Assembly (NCBI GenBank): GCA_934643865.1 | Contig: CAKUCX010000016.1 | Coordinates: forward strand, 1 to 55,737 | Direction: 5' to 3' | Source of the DNA: an uncultured Kiritimatiellota bacterium | GTDB taxonomy: Bacteria > Verrucomicrobiota > Kiritimatiellia > RFP12 > UBA1067 | Length of the DNA stretch: 55,737 bases | Part shown: piece by piece, positions 1 through 8,152 of the stretch | Layout: the number at the start of each line of letters is the position of its first letter | Position numbering within the stretch: position 1 is the stretch's first letter | Notes under the pieces: model-generated | What the model was told of the DNA's origin: nothing | The model's database searches: none | What the model saw: only the letters and a program-made list of their open reading frames with translations | Position numbers and translations under genes: made by a program

Positions 1-330
1 CCCGCCGAGGCCGAGAAGCCCGCCGAGGAGGCGAAGCCCGCCGTCGCGGAGGCGAAGCCTGCGGAGGAGGCGAAGCCCGAAGAGGCCGAGAAGCCCGCCG
101 AGGAGGCGAAGCCCGCCGTCGCGGAGGCGAAGCCTGCGGAGGAGGCGAAGCCCGCCGAGGCCGAGAAGCCCGCCGAGGCCGAGAAGCCCGCCGAGGAGGC
201 GAAGCCCGCCGTCGCGGAGGCGAAGCCTGCGGAGGAGGCGAAGCCTGCGGAGGAGGCGAAGCCCGCCGAGGCCGAGAAACCCGCCGAGGAGGCGAAGCCC
301 GCCGTCGCGGAGGCAAAGCCGGCGGCGGCC
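1..330 (+). repeat. In-frame tandem repeat coding for Pro-Ala-Glu-Lys blocks
   Basis: The first 330 bases are built from near-identical blocks such as GAGGCGAAGCC(C/T)GC and GCCGAGAAGCCCGCC. They translate as variants of PAEEAKP, PAVAEAKP and PAEAEKP within the secretin reading frame. The tract continues off the left edge, so its full length is unknown. It probably forms an extended periplasmic or wall-spanning linker. The DNA repeats would favour copy-number change by slippage. Confidence 0.9.
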
Positions 331-3198
331 GAGAAGCCGGTCGCGGCGGAGCCGGAGAGCCCGGATGCCGCGCTGATCAGCGATCTCGTTGCGACGGAGA
401 CGCTGCGCCGCCAGGCGCTGGACGCGCAGGCGGGCAAGGAACTCGGCCTGGCGCGTGCCGCGATGGAGGCGCGCGACTGGGAGACGGCGGCGCGGCAGTA
501 CCGCTTTGCGCTTGCGCACCTGAGCGACCGCGAGGAGGCGGCGCCGCTGCGCAAGGAGTGCCGCCAGGGCGTTGCGGAGGCGATGCTCCGCGCGGCGAGG
601 CAGGCCCTCAAGGAAGGCGATCGCGCGCGCGCCGAGACGTACGGGAAGGAGGCGCTTGCCGCGCGCCACCCGCTCGCCGGCGCGTTCCTTGAGTCACTGA
701 AGGCGGAGACTGTCGCAGGGGCCGAGACGGACGTCTCCGACATCAAGCACCGCCGCAACGACGCGGACTACAAGCTCGACCGCGACACGATCCGCAAGCG
801 CATCCGCCTCTCCGCGCAGTACCTCGCCGTCGCGGACCTTGCGAACGCCCTCGACCAGGTGGATCTCGTCCTGCGCAGCGACCCGTACAACGAGGAGGCG
901 ATTGCGCTGCGCGACCGCATCCAGCGCAAGCGCGAGCTCATCATCGACAAGGAGCGCGAGGCGACGCGCAAGGGCATGATCGCCGACGTGGGCGCCGCAT
1001 GGCGTCCGGTGTACGCGGTGAACTCGGCCGACCTGAAGACGCTTTCGAGCGGCACGGCGAAGTCCCCGCTCGGCGGCGACGGCGAGCGCTCGGTCGAGCA
1101 GTCGATCGAGAAGCGCATGAAGGAGATGATGCTCCCGGCGATCTCCTTCCGTCCGCCGGCGACGATCATCGACGCGGTGGACTACTTCCGCCAGGCGTCG
1201 AAGGACTACGACCGCCCGGAGGTGCCCGTCGACCAGCGCGGCTTCAACTTCGTCCTCCAGCTCGACAAGGTGCTCACGAATACGAGCGGCGCGGCGCCCG
1301 AGGCGAAGGGCGGCAACGACAATGCGTTTTCGTCCGCGTCGGACGAAGAGGGCGACGCGGCGGCGGGCGACGTCCCCGTCATCCCGAACGTGACGGCGTC
1401 GAACATCTCCCTCTACGAGGCGCTGAAGCTCGTCTGCCAGGTCTGCAAGCCGGCGTACAAGTTCAAGGTGCAGGGCTCGGTCGTGATGGTCATGCCCAAG
1501 ACGATGACGACGGACGAGCTTGTCACGCGCACCTATTCCGTCGTCGAGTCCTTCGTTGACCGCATGAACGACGCCTCCAACTCGCTCAAGGGCGCGAAGG
1601 CGGGCGACTTCAGCGGCGGCGACGACGACGACGGCGGCGAGAGCCCCGAGAACCAGTGGAAGGCCTACTTCGAGGATCTCGGCGTCACCTGGCCGCAGAA
1701 CTCCCGCATCAAGTACATCAAGGCCGTCGGCAAGCTGCGCGTCACGAACACGGAAGACCAGCTCGCCATCCTGGAGGACGCCCTCAACGAGCTGAACGTC
1801 ACGCCGTCGATGATCGAGATCGAGACGCGCTTCGTCGAGGTCGCCCAGGAGGACCTCAACTCCCTCGGCTTCGAGTGGCTGCTCAACAGCGACTACTCCT
1901 TCAACGTCGGCGGCAAGCTCGCGAAGGCGCTCAACCTCAAGGACATCCGCAGCTACGACCCGTCGTCCGCGCTCTCGATGCCCCCGGATCTCTCAAGCAT
2001 CGCGGGCGGCGGCTCGTCGTCGGGCGGCCTGCCGACCGATCCGACGCTTCCGGGCGGCGGGACGACGACGGATCTGCCGGCGCCCGGCATCGGAGGGCCG
2101 GGCGGCGCGCTGGCCGGCTTCAGGCCTTCCGGCCGGCCGACGACCGGCGGCAGCTGGGCGCGGTGGAACGATGCCGTGAACGGGAATTATCTCCCGACGG
2201 GGGACATGTCGACGATGGCGAACCGCTATCGCGGGCCTGGACGGGTCGATGCGAGCGGCAACGTCTACGAGCTTGCGCGCACGGGCAAGAACGTCGGCGT
2301 CAACGCGATCGACGGCTCCACCTACCAGACGGGCATGCGCTACCTCAGCACGGAGGGCAACCACATCTCCGGGCAGGGCACGAGCGTGAACGACAAGTTC
2401 ATGAAGATCAACGCCTTCCTCGGCAACGCCGACCTCTCCATGATCCTGCACATGCTCTCGCAGCGCAGCGACACGGACCTCCTCTCCGCGCCGAAGGTCG
2501 TCACGAAGAGCGGCAACGAGGCCGTCATCAAGGTCGTCACGATCTACCGCTACCCGCAGGACTACGACGTGACGATCCAGTCCACCTCCTCGGGATCGGG
2601 GACGTCGGTGGGCGGCAGCACGACGGGCGGCAGCGACGGCAAGATCCTCCCGATGGTCGAGCCGCAGAACTTCGAGACGCAGGAAGTCGGCGTGATCCTC
2701 ACGGTGACGCCCGAACTCTCGCCGGAAGGCCTCATCAACCTCACGCTGGAGCCGAAGGTCGTCTCCGAGCCGACGTGGAAGGACTACGGCATGAAGGTGC
2801 CGATGTCCGCCGTCATGTCCTCCGCCGCCCAGACGCTTGCGCTCGCGAGCGGCAACGCGGACATGAACTGGTTCTCCGTGCCGATGGAGCAGCCCTTCTT
2901 CAAGGAGCGCTCGATCAACACGCACGTCACGCTCTACAACGGCTCGACGATCGTGATGGGCGGCCTCATCACCGAGGAGCGCAAGTCGATGGAGGACAAG
3001 ATCCCCTTCCTCGGGGACATCCCCTTCGTCGGCCGCCTCTTCCGCAGCCGCAGCGAGTGGTCGAACAAGCGCAACCTCCTGATCTTCGTCTCGGCGCGCC
3101 TCGTCGATCCGAACGGCCGCCAGATCATCCAGAACCAGGACGCCGACCAGACGTCCGACAAGGAGGCGAAGGCGACGCCGGCGCCGAAGGCGAAGTAG
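1..3198 (+). CDS. Secretin of a type IV pilus / type II secretion system, 5' end outside window
   Basis: The reading frame is open from the first base, so the start lies upstream; 1065 residues are visible. Order: a Pro-Ala-Glu-Lys repeat tract (about residues 1-115), a TPR-like helical part (about 155-310), a middle part with N-type secretin modules, a Gly/Ser/Pro-rich loop (about 665-720), then the outer-membrane secretin domain. Its signature is near the C-terminus, where VPFVGRLF-type residues follow PFLGD and precede a short LLIFVSARLVDP strand. Secretins form the multimeric outer-membrane pore through which pili or type II substrates leave. The TPR plus secretin layout resembles the Akkermansia Amuc_1098 type (recalled, not searched). 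A prepilin peptidase gene at 53352 fits the same machinery. Family confident; pilus versus secretion role not decided. Confidence 0.88.
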   Translation, partial: PAEAEKPAEEAKPAVAEAKPAEEAKPEEAEKPAEEAKPAVAEAKPAEEAKPAEAEKPAEAEKPAEEAKPAVAEAKPAEEAKPAEEAKPAEAEKPAEEAKPAVAEAKPAAAEKPVAAEPESPDAALISDLVATETLRRQALDAQAGKELGLARAAMEARDWETAARQYRFALAHLSDREEAAPLRKECRQGVAEAMLRAARQALKEGDRARAETYGKEALAARHPLAGAFLESLKAETVAGAETDVSDIKHRRNDADYKLDRDTIRKRIRLSAQYLAVADLANALDQVDLVLRSDPYNEEAIALRDRIQRKRELIIDKEREATRKGMIADVGAAWRPVYAVNSADLKTLSSGTAKSPLGGDGERSVEQSIEKRMKEMMLPAISFRPPATIIDAVDYFRQASKDYDRPEVPVDQRGFNFVLQLDKVLTNTSGAAPEAKGGNDNAFSSASDEEGDAAAGDVPVIPNVTASNISLYEALKLVCQVCKPAYKFKVQGSVVMVMPKTMTTDELVTRTYSVVESFVDRMNDASNSLKGAKAGDFSGGDDDDGGESPENQWKAYFEDLGVTWPQNSRIKYIKAVGKLRVTNTEDQLAILEDALNELNVTPSMIEIETRFVEVAQEDLNSLGFEWLLNSDYSFNVGGKLAKALNLKDIRSYDPSSALSMPPDLSSIAGGGSSSGGLPTDPTLPGGGTTTDLPAPGIGGPGGALAGFRPSGRPTTGGSWARWNDAVNGNYLPTGDMSTMANRYRGPGRVDASGNVYELARTGKNVGVNAIDGSTYQTGMRYLSTEGNHISGQGTSVNDKFMKINAFLGNADLSMILHMLSQRSDTDLLSAPKVVTKSGNEAVIKVVTIYRYPQDYDVTIQSTSSGSGTSVGGSTTGGSDGKILPMVEPQNFETQEVGVILTVTPELSPEGLINLTLEPKVVSEPTWKDYGMKVPMSAVMSSAAQTLALASGNADMNWFSVPMEQPFFKERSINTHVTLYNGSTIVMGGLITEERKSMEDKIPFLGDIPFVGRLFRSRSEWSNKRNLLIFVSARLVDPNGRQIIQNQDADQTSDKEAKATPAPKAK

Positions 3199-3203
3199 AC
3201 GCC

Positions 3204-3944
3204 ATGGCGATTGCCCTCACAGGCGGCATCGCCTGCGGGAAGTCCACGCTTGCCAAGTTCCTCCGGGAGCTTGGCATTCGTCTTCTCGACGCAGACGACG
3301 TGGTGCATGAACTGGAAGCCCCCGGCGGCGCGGCCGTCCCCGCCATCGCCGCGCGCTTCGGCGCGGGCGTCCTCGCCGCCGACGGATCGGTGGACCGTCC
3401 GAAGCTCGCCGGGATCGTCTTCGCGGATGCCGCCGCGCGCCGCGACCTTGAGGCGATCCTCCTTCCCCTCGTCCGTTCCCGCCTTCGGGCTTTCACGTCC
3501 GAGGCGGCGCGCCGAGGACGTCGCGCCCTACCAATGGTCGGCCCATCGTTTTCGGACGTTCCATTGGTAGGGGCGGACGTCCTCGGCCGCCCGCCCTCCA
3601 CCGCCCCTGCCCCGCCCCCCGCCGCCTCCACCTCCCGCCCCCCACCCACCGACCTGCCGCTCGCCATTGCCGTCATCCCGCTCCTTTTTGAATCGCATTG
3701 GGAGGACGATTATGATACAATACTCGCCATCACATCCCCATTGGCGTGTCAGATTCGCCGCATGATGCAGACGCGGGGCTATTCGCGTCGGCAGGCAGAG
3801 GCGAGACTTGCGGCGCAGATGCCCGCAGCCGAAAAGGCCGCGCGCGCCGATTTCGTCGTGGTGAATGATTCCACCCCTGAGCATCTAAGAGAAGAGGCTG
3901 GGCGTCTGTACGCCTGGCTGAAGGAAAAAGAGCAGAACATATGA
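3204..3944 (+). CDS. coaE: Dephospho-CoA kinase with an inserted segment
   Basis: CoaE phosphorylates dephospho-CoA at the 3'-OH, the last step of CoA synthesis, in the cytoplasm. Visible are the P-loop GGIACGKST (residues 7-15), the DADD motif near residue 33, the PLLFE strand and the LID-region arginines (RRMMQTRGYSRRQ). The protein is 246 residues, while the family is usually about 200. The excess is one Pro/Ala/Ser-rich stretch of about 45 residues just before the PLLFE strand, where a palindromic DNA element (3514-3584) lies in frame. Starts 5 nt after the secretin stop; its TGA overlaps the rho start (ATGA). The frame is intact and motifs are kept, so probably functional with a surface loop. 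Confidence 0.92.
   Translation: MAIALTGGIACGKSTLAKFLRELGIRLLDADDVVHELEAPGGAAVPAIAARFGAGVLAADGSVDRPKLAGIVFADAAARRDLEAILLPLVRSRLRAFTSEAARRGRRALPMVGPSFSDVPLVGADVLGRPPSTAPAPPPAASTSRPPPTDLPLAIAVIPLLFESHWEDDYDTILAITSPLACQIRRMMQTRGYSRRQAEARLAAQMPAAEKAARADFVVVNDSTPEHLREEAGRLYAWLKEKEQNI
3514..3584. repeat. Palindromic element inside coaE
   Basis: Two 24-nt arms (3514-3537 and 3561-3584) are inverted copies differing only in a central GCG/CGC triplet, with a 23-nt loop. Each arm carries GAGGACGTC followed by a CCCTACCAATGG core. It sits in coding sequence and adds residues without shifting the frame. The ACGTC and CCCTACC parts resemble the palindrome at 39148-39165, so this is likely one copy of a dispersed repeat family. 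Confidence 0.85.
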
Positions 3945-5827
3945 ACACGGAAGAACCTGTTGCACCTCAGGTGTCCTGGACGCCGGCCGATTTGCCCGAG
4001 ACGGCGGCCAAGGCGTTGCAGGACAAGGAGGAGGCGCGCGCGAAGCGCGGCGCGAAGAAGGCGGCGGCGGCGCTTGCCGAGCCGTCTGCGGAGGGCGGCG
4101 CGGAGGCCGCCCCGGTGAAGAAACGCCGTGGCCGCCCGCCGAAGAACAAGGCGGCACAGGATGCGGCGGCGGCCCCCGCCCCTGCGCCGGCGGCGGACGC
4201 GCCGGCGCGCGTCCCTCCCGTTGCGCCCCCTCCTCCCGCTCCCGAGCCCGCTCCCGAGCCCGCTCCTGCCCCTGCCCCTGCCCCCGCTCCCGCTCCCGCT
4301 CCTGTCCCCGCCCCCGCCCCTGCCCCCGCTCTCCGACCGGAGGGCCCGCAGCAGCCGCTCTCGAAGCGTCAGCTCCGTCGCCAGCAATGGCTTGCGAACC
4401 GCGCGGCGCGCATGGGCAACCGGGCGGGCGGGTTCAGTGGTAACGGCGGCGGCGCGGCGCATGCGCCGCACCAGCAGGGCAACCGCCGTCCCCAGGACAT
4501 GCGCCGCCACGAGCCGCGCTACGAGCCGCCGCCGCCCAGCGTGCCGCGCAATCCCGATCTGCCCGAGTACCGGCTTCAGGACATCCACAGCTGGGACAAC
4601 GGCACGATCGTCGAGCGCATGATGCCCGACGCGAACGCCGAGGACCTCGGCGCGATGAAGCGCCACGAGATCATCTTCGCGGCCATCCGCAACTACCTCT
4701 CGCGCGGCGGCGCCGTCGCGGCGACGGGGTGCCTGAAGGTCGAGAAGGAAGGCTACGGCTTCCTGCGCAGCGCGAAGACGAACTTCCTCGCCTGCCCGGA
4801 GGACGTCTTCATCCCGCAGCAGCAGATCCGCCGCCACGCGCTGCGCACGGGCGACATCGTGGAGGGGCCGATCCGCGACCCGCGCGACAAGGACCGCTAC
4901 TTCGTCCTCGGCAACGTCGTCTCGGTGAACGGCAAGACGCCGAGCGAGGCCGCCCGCATCGTCCACTTCGAGAACCTCACGCCCACCTTCCCCACACGGC
5001 GGATCGTGCTGGAGACGACGCCAACCGAGCTGTCGATGCGCGTCGTCGACCTCTTCACGCCGATCGGCTTCGGCCAGCGCGGCCTCATCGTCGCACCGCC
5101 GCGCGTCGGCAAGACGGTCCTCCTCCAGAAGATGGCGAACGCGATCACGCGCAACCACCCCGAGGCGATCCTCATCGTGCTCCTCATCGACGAGCGGCCC
5201 GAGGAGGTGACGGACATGCAGCGCAACACGAAGGCGATGGTGCTGTCCTCGACGTTCGACGAGGAGCCGCAGCACCACGTGGACGTGGCGGACATGGTCA
5301 TCGAGATGAGCCGCCGCCAGGCCGAGAACGGCAAGGACGTCGTCATCCTCCTCGACTCGATCACCCGCCTCGCGCGCGCCTACAACACCGTGCAGCCCCA
5401 CTCCGGCAAGATCCTCACGGGCGGCGTGGACGCGCTCGCCCTCCACCGCCCGAAGCGCTTCTTCGGCGCGGCGCGCAACATCGAGGGCGGCGGCTCGCTC
5501 ACGATCCTCGCGACGGCGCTCATCGACACGGGCTCGCGCATGGACGAGGTGATCTTCGAGGAGTTCAAGGGCACCGGCAACATGGAACTCGTCCTCGACC
5601 GTGGCCTCGCCGACAAGCGCATCTTCCCGGCGATCGACATCGAGAAGAGCGGCACGCGCAAGGAGGACCTGCTCCTCGCCCCGCTGGAGCTGGAGAAGAC
5701 CTGGGCCCTGCGCCGCGTCCTCGCCGAGGCGGGGCCCGAGCGTGCCCTGCAGAGCGTCCTCGGCGGCATGAAGAAGTTCAAGTCGAACCCGGAATTCCTC
5801 CTCTCCCTCGACCTCAAGAACCTCTAG
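3941..5827 (+). CDS. rho: Transcription termination factor Rho with long low-complexity N-terminus
   Basis: Rho is the hexameric RNA helicase that terminates transcription. After residue ~200 the order is canonical: a Rho N-terminal helical part (~209-250), a cold-shock RNA-binding domain (~255-325), then the RecA-like ATPase with Walker A PPRVGKT (K391), Walker B VILLD (D472) and the FEEFKGTGNMEL loop. At 628 residues it is about 200 longer than E. coli Rho. The extra N-terminus has Ala/Lys-rich sequence, a run of Pro-Ala repeats (~60-130) and an Arg/Gly/Gln-rich part, and is probably disordered. ATG overlaps the coaE stop by 4 nt; an AAGGAAAAAGAG stretch upstream can serve as ribosome binding site. 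Confidence 0.97.
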   Translation: MNTEEPVAPQVSWTPADLPETAAKALQDKEEARAKRGAKKAAAALAEPSAEGGAEAAPVKKRRGRPPKNKAAQDAAAAPAPAPAADAPARVPPVAPPPPAPEPAPEPAPAPAPAPAPAPAPVPAPAPAPALRPEGPQQPLSKRQLRRQQWLANRAARMGNRAGGFSGNGGGAAHAPHQQGNRRPQDMRRHEPRYEPPPPSVPRNPDLPEYRLQDIHSWDNGTIVERMMPDANAEDLGAMKRHEIIFAAIRNYLSRGGAVAATGCLKVEKEGYGFLRSAKTNFLACPEDVFIPQQQIRRHALRTGDIVEGPIRDPRDKDRYFVLGNVVSVNGKTPSEAARIVHFENLTPTFPTRRIVLETTPTELSMRVVDLFTPIGFGQRGLIVAPPRVGKTVLLQKMANAITRNHPEAILIVLLIDERPEEVTDMQRNTKAMVLSSTFDEEPQHHVDVADMVIEMSRRQAENGKDVVILLDSITRLARAYNTVQPHSGKILTGGVDALALHRPKRFFGAARNIEGGGSLTILATALIDTGSRMDEVIFEEFKGTGNMELVLDRGLADKRIFPAIDIEKSGTRKEDLLLAPLELEKTWALRRVLAEAGPERALQSVLGGMKKFKSNPEFLLSLDLKNL

Positions 5828-5838
5828 GCGCCCTGGAC

Positions 5839-7041
5839 ATGAAGAAGCCTGTCTGCACGAACATGGTCATCGCCCAGTCGGGCGGCCCGTCGATGGTCAT
5901 CAACCAGTCCCTCGTGGGGGCCGTCCTCGCCGCGCGCGCGGCGCGCGCGGGCGCGAAGATCGGCAAGATCCTCGGCGCGCGCCACGGCATCGCGGGCATC
6001 CTCGGCCGCGACTACGTGGACCTGCGCAAGGTGGACGAAGGGAAACTGCGCGCAATCGCCGAAACGCCGAGCGCCGCGCTCGGCTCCTGCCGCCTCAAGC
6101 CGACGGCGGACGACTGCCGGAAGATCTTCGGGGAGTTCAAGCGCCTCAAGGTGGGCTTCTTCTTCTACATCGGCGGCAACGACTCGGCGGACGCCGCGCG
6201 CATCGTCGCGGAGGAGGCGGAGAAGGACGGCTACCCGCTCGTCTGCTACCACATCCCCAAGACAATCGACAACGACCTGCGCAGCTGCGACCACACGCCG
6301 GGCTTCGGCTCCGCCGCGCGCTTCGTCGCGTGCGCCTTCAAGGGCGACGACCTCGACAACCGCGCGCTCGGCGGCGTGAAGATCGACGTCGTCATGGGCC
6401 GCGACGCGGGCTTCCTCACCGCCGCCTCGGCCCTCGCGCGCGTGCGCAGGGACGACGGCCCGCACCTCATCTACCTGCCGGAGCGGCCGTTCGCGCTCGA
6501 CGGCTTCGTTGCGGACGTCCAGGCCGCCATGAAGAAATACGGCCGCTGCGTCGTCGCCGTCTCGGAGGGCATCCGCGACGAATCGGGCGCCTCCATCGGC
6601 GCGCAGTTCGCCGGCGGCGAGACGGACAGCCACGGCAACGTGCAGATGAGCGGCACGGGCGCGCTCGGCGACTACCTCGCGAAATACCTCAAGCAGCATG
6701 CCGGCATCGCGCGCGTGCGCGCCGACACCTTCGGCTACCTGCAGCGCTCCTTCCCCGGCATCGCCTCGAAGACCGACCGGAAGGAGGCGCGCGCCGCCGG
6801 CGCCGCCGCCGTCCGGGCCGCGCTCGCGGGCCGCCTCGCGAAGGGCACGATCGCGATCGTGCGCAAGCCGGGCAAGACGTACGCCGTCGCGTTCGAGCCG
6901 CAGCCCATCGCGCACGCCGCCAAGTTCACGCGCCGCGTGCCGGACGCCTTCATCGCGGCGAACGGCCACGACGTCACGAAGGCGTTCCTCGCCTACGCGC
7001 GCCCGCTCGTCGGCGACCTGCCGCGCTGCGAGATCCTGTGA
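5839..7041 (+). CDS. pfp: Pyrophosphate-dependent 6-phosphofructokinase
   Basis: Converts fructose 6-phosphate and PPi to fructose 1,6-bisphosphate, reversibly, in glycolysis/gluconeogenesis. The phosphofructokinase fold is clear from GGND (D115) and PKTIDND (K141). Asp and Lys at these two positions mark PPi-dependent enzymes; ATP-dependent ones have Gly at both (established family knowledge). Substrate-binding MGRDAGF and SEGI segments are present. 400 residues. ATG lies 11 nt after the rho stop with no strong ribosome binding site, so translation is probably coupled. The TGA overlaps the ispE start (TGATG). Confidence 0.93.
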   Translation: MKKPVCTNMVIAQSGGPSMVINQSLVGAVLAARAARAGAKIGKILGARHGIAGILGRDYVDLRKVDEGKLRAIAETPSAALGSCRLKPTADDCRKIFGEFKRLKVGFFFYIGGNDSADAARIVAEEAEKDGYPLVCYHIPKTIDNDLRSCDHTPGFGSAARFVACAFKGDDLDNRALGGVKIDVVMGRDAGFLTAASALARVRRDDGPHLIYLPERPFALDGFVADVQAAMKKYGRCVVAVSEGIRDESGASIGAQFAGGETDSHGNVQMSGTGALGDYLAKYLKQHAGIARVRADTFGYLQRSFPGIASKTDRKEARAAGAAAVRAALAGRLAKGTIAIVRKPGKTYAVAFEPQPIAHAAKFTRRVPDAFIAANGHDVTKAFLAYARPLVGDLPRCEIL

Positions 7042-7757
7042 TGCGCCGCGCGGCCCACGCCAAGATCAACCTCACGCTCGAAGTCCTCGGGACGCGCCCC
7101 GACGGCTACCACGACCTGCGCAGCGTCGTGCTGCCGATCCCGCTCCACGACGACATCGAGCTGACACCCGCCGCCGACCTCACCGTCGAAATGGCGGGCG
7201 ACCTTCCGCCGGAAAAGAACCTCGCGTGGAAGGCCGCCGACGTCCTGCGCCGCGCGACGGGCTGCCGCCGGGGCGCGCGCATCGCGATCACGAAGCGCAT
7301 CCCCATGGGCGCGGGGCTGGGCGGCGGGTCGGCGGACGCGGCGGCCGTCCTGCACGGGCTCAACGAACTCTGGGGCCTGGGCCTTCCAACGGCGCGGCTT
7401 GTCGCCCTCGCGGCGGAGGTGGGCAGCGACGTGCCCGCGCTGACGCTCGGCGGGCCCGTTCTCATGGAGGGGCGCGGCGAGCGCGTGACGCCGCTTGCCG
7501 CGTCGCCCCTGGCCGACGTCCCGCTCCCGGACCTCGCGCGGCTCGTCCTCCGCACGCCGCCCGTCTTCGTCTCGACGCCGGAAGTCTTCCGCGCCTTCCG
7601 CCCGGAAGACCGGGGGCGCGGCGCGAACGACCTCCAGCCGGCGGCCTGCCGCCTCCATCCCGAAATCGCGGACGCCCTCGCGGCGCTGGAGGCGGAAGGA
7701 TGCTCCGGCGTCAGGATGTCGGGCGCCGGCGCCTCCGTCTTCGGCTGGCGGCCCTGA
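7041..7757 (+). CDS. ispE: 4-diphosphocytidyl-2-C-methyl-D-erythritol kinase
   Basis: IspE is the GHMP kinase of the non-mevalonate isoprenoid pathway. Recognised by AKINLTLEVLG near the N-terminus, RPDGYHD, the Gly-rich ATP loop PMGAGLGGGSADAA (about residues 92-105), GSDVP, and MSGAGASVFG near the C-terminus. At 238 residues it is some 40-50 shorter than common IspE proteins, mainly in the middle/C-terminal half, but all signature motifs remain. Shares one base with the pfp stop. Last gene of the coaE-rho-pfp-ispE run. Confidence 0.93.
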   Translation: MRRAAHAKINLTLEVLGTRPDGYHDLRSVVLPIPLHDDIELTPAADLTVEMAGDLPPEKNLAWKAADVLRRATGCRRGARIAITKRIPMGAGLGGGSADAAAVLHGLNELWGLGLPTARLVALAAEVGSDVPALTLGGPVLMEGRGERVTPLAASPLADVPLPDLARLVLRTPPVFVSTPEVFRAFRPEDRGRGANDLQPAACRLHPEIADALAALEAEGCSGVRMSGAGASVFGWRP

Positions 7758-7765
7758 GAGCGCAG

Positions 7766-7778
7766 CCCCCCCCCCCCC
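7766..7778 (+). repeat. Poly-C tract of 13
   Basis: A run of 13 C just after the ispE stop and 20 nt upstream of the csoR -35 box. Such tracts are slippage-prone; whether it varies cannot be seen from one sequence. Confidence 0.85.
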
Positions 7779-7798
7779 GCAGGGAAACGGGCGGCGGG

Positions 7799-7828
7799 TT
7801 GACATACCATACGGGGGTATAGTAGACT
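7799..7828 (+). promoter_or_regulatory. Sigma-70-type promoter of the copper module
   Basis: TTGACA (7799-7804), an 18-nt spacer and TAGACT (7823-7828) precede csoR. The start codon is 29 nt further on. A CsoR-type palindrome occupies the spacer. Confidence 0.75.
7804..7820. promoter_or_regulatory. CsoR-type operator inside the promoter spacer
   Basis: Perfect inverted repeat ATACC-N7-GGTAT with a G-rich centre (ACGGG), lying between the -35 and -10 boxes. It matches the general form of copper-sensing CsoR operators, which are G-tract palindromes ending in TA. Binding there would block RNA polymerase, so autorepression relieved by Cu(I) is the expected logic. Confidence 0.75.
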
Positions 7829-7857
7829 GTGCGCCGCTTGGGAAAAGAGGATGCGCG

Positions 7858-8136
7858 ATGAAGAAATGCATTGAAGACGTGAAGTCGCTCCAGCTGCGGC
7901 TGAAGAAGATCGCCGGGCAGGTCAACGGCGTGAGCAACATGATCGGCGAGGACGTGCCGTGCGAGGACATCCTCGTGCAGCTCAACGCCGTCAACGGCGC
8001 CCTGCACAAGATTTCGCTCATGGTGCTGGAGGGGCACCTCCGCCACTGCGTGCGCGAGGGCATCGAGAAGGGCGACGCCGACGAGACGATCGAGAACTTC
8101 GCCGAGGCGCTTGAGAACTTCAGCAAGATCGCCTGA
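7858..8136 (+). CDS. csoR: Copper-sensing transcriptional repressor, CsoR family
   Basis: A 92-residue all-helical DUF156 protein. The metal-site residues C35, H60 and C64 have the x-Cys-His-Cys pattern of Cu(I)-binding CsoR, rather than the Cys-His-His pattern of RcnR/FrmR. Other conserved parts are the RLKKIAGQVNG helix and the LEGHLRHCV helix. It should repress its own operon by binding the palindrome at 7804-7820 and release it when Cu(I) binds. ATG 7858 is chosen because it begins the family N-terminus (MKKCIED) and has AAAGAGG upstream; an out-of-frame ATG lies at 7851. The ATPase gene follows after 16 nt. Confidence 0.93.
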   Translation: MKKCIEDVKSLQLRLKKIAGQVNGVSNMIGEDVPCEDILVQLNAVNGALHKISLMVLEGHLRHCVREGIEKGDADETIENFAEALENFSKIA

Positions 8137-8152
8137 CGGGAGGAGGCCGGCG

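Noticed and set aside
3204..3944. coaE as a pseudogene
   Set aside because: The insert keeps the frame, and the P-loop, DAD motif and LID residues are intact. It also overlaps rho at the usual ATGA.
5839..7041. ATP-dependent phosphofructokinase
   Set aside because: Asp in GGND and Lys in PKTIDND are the residues of PPi-dependent enzymes.
7818..7823. TATAGT as the csoR -10 box
   Set aside because: Only 13 nt from TTGACA. TAGACT at 7823-7828 gives the normal 18-nt spacing.
8111..8152. Upstream ATG 8111 as start of the metal ATPase
   Set aside because: It lies inside csoR and adds a non-conserved stretch. ATG 8153 has GGGAGGAGG at good spacing.
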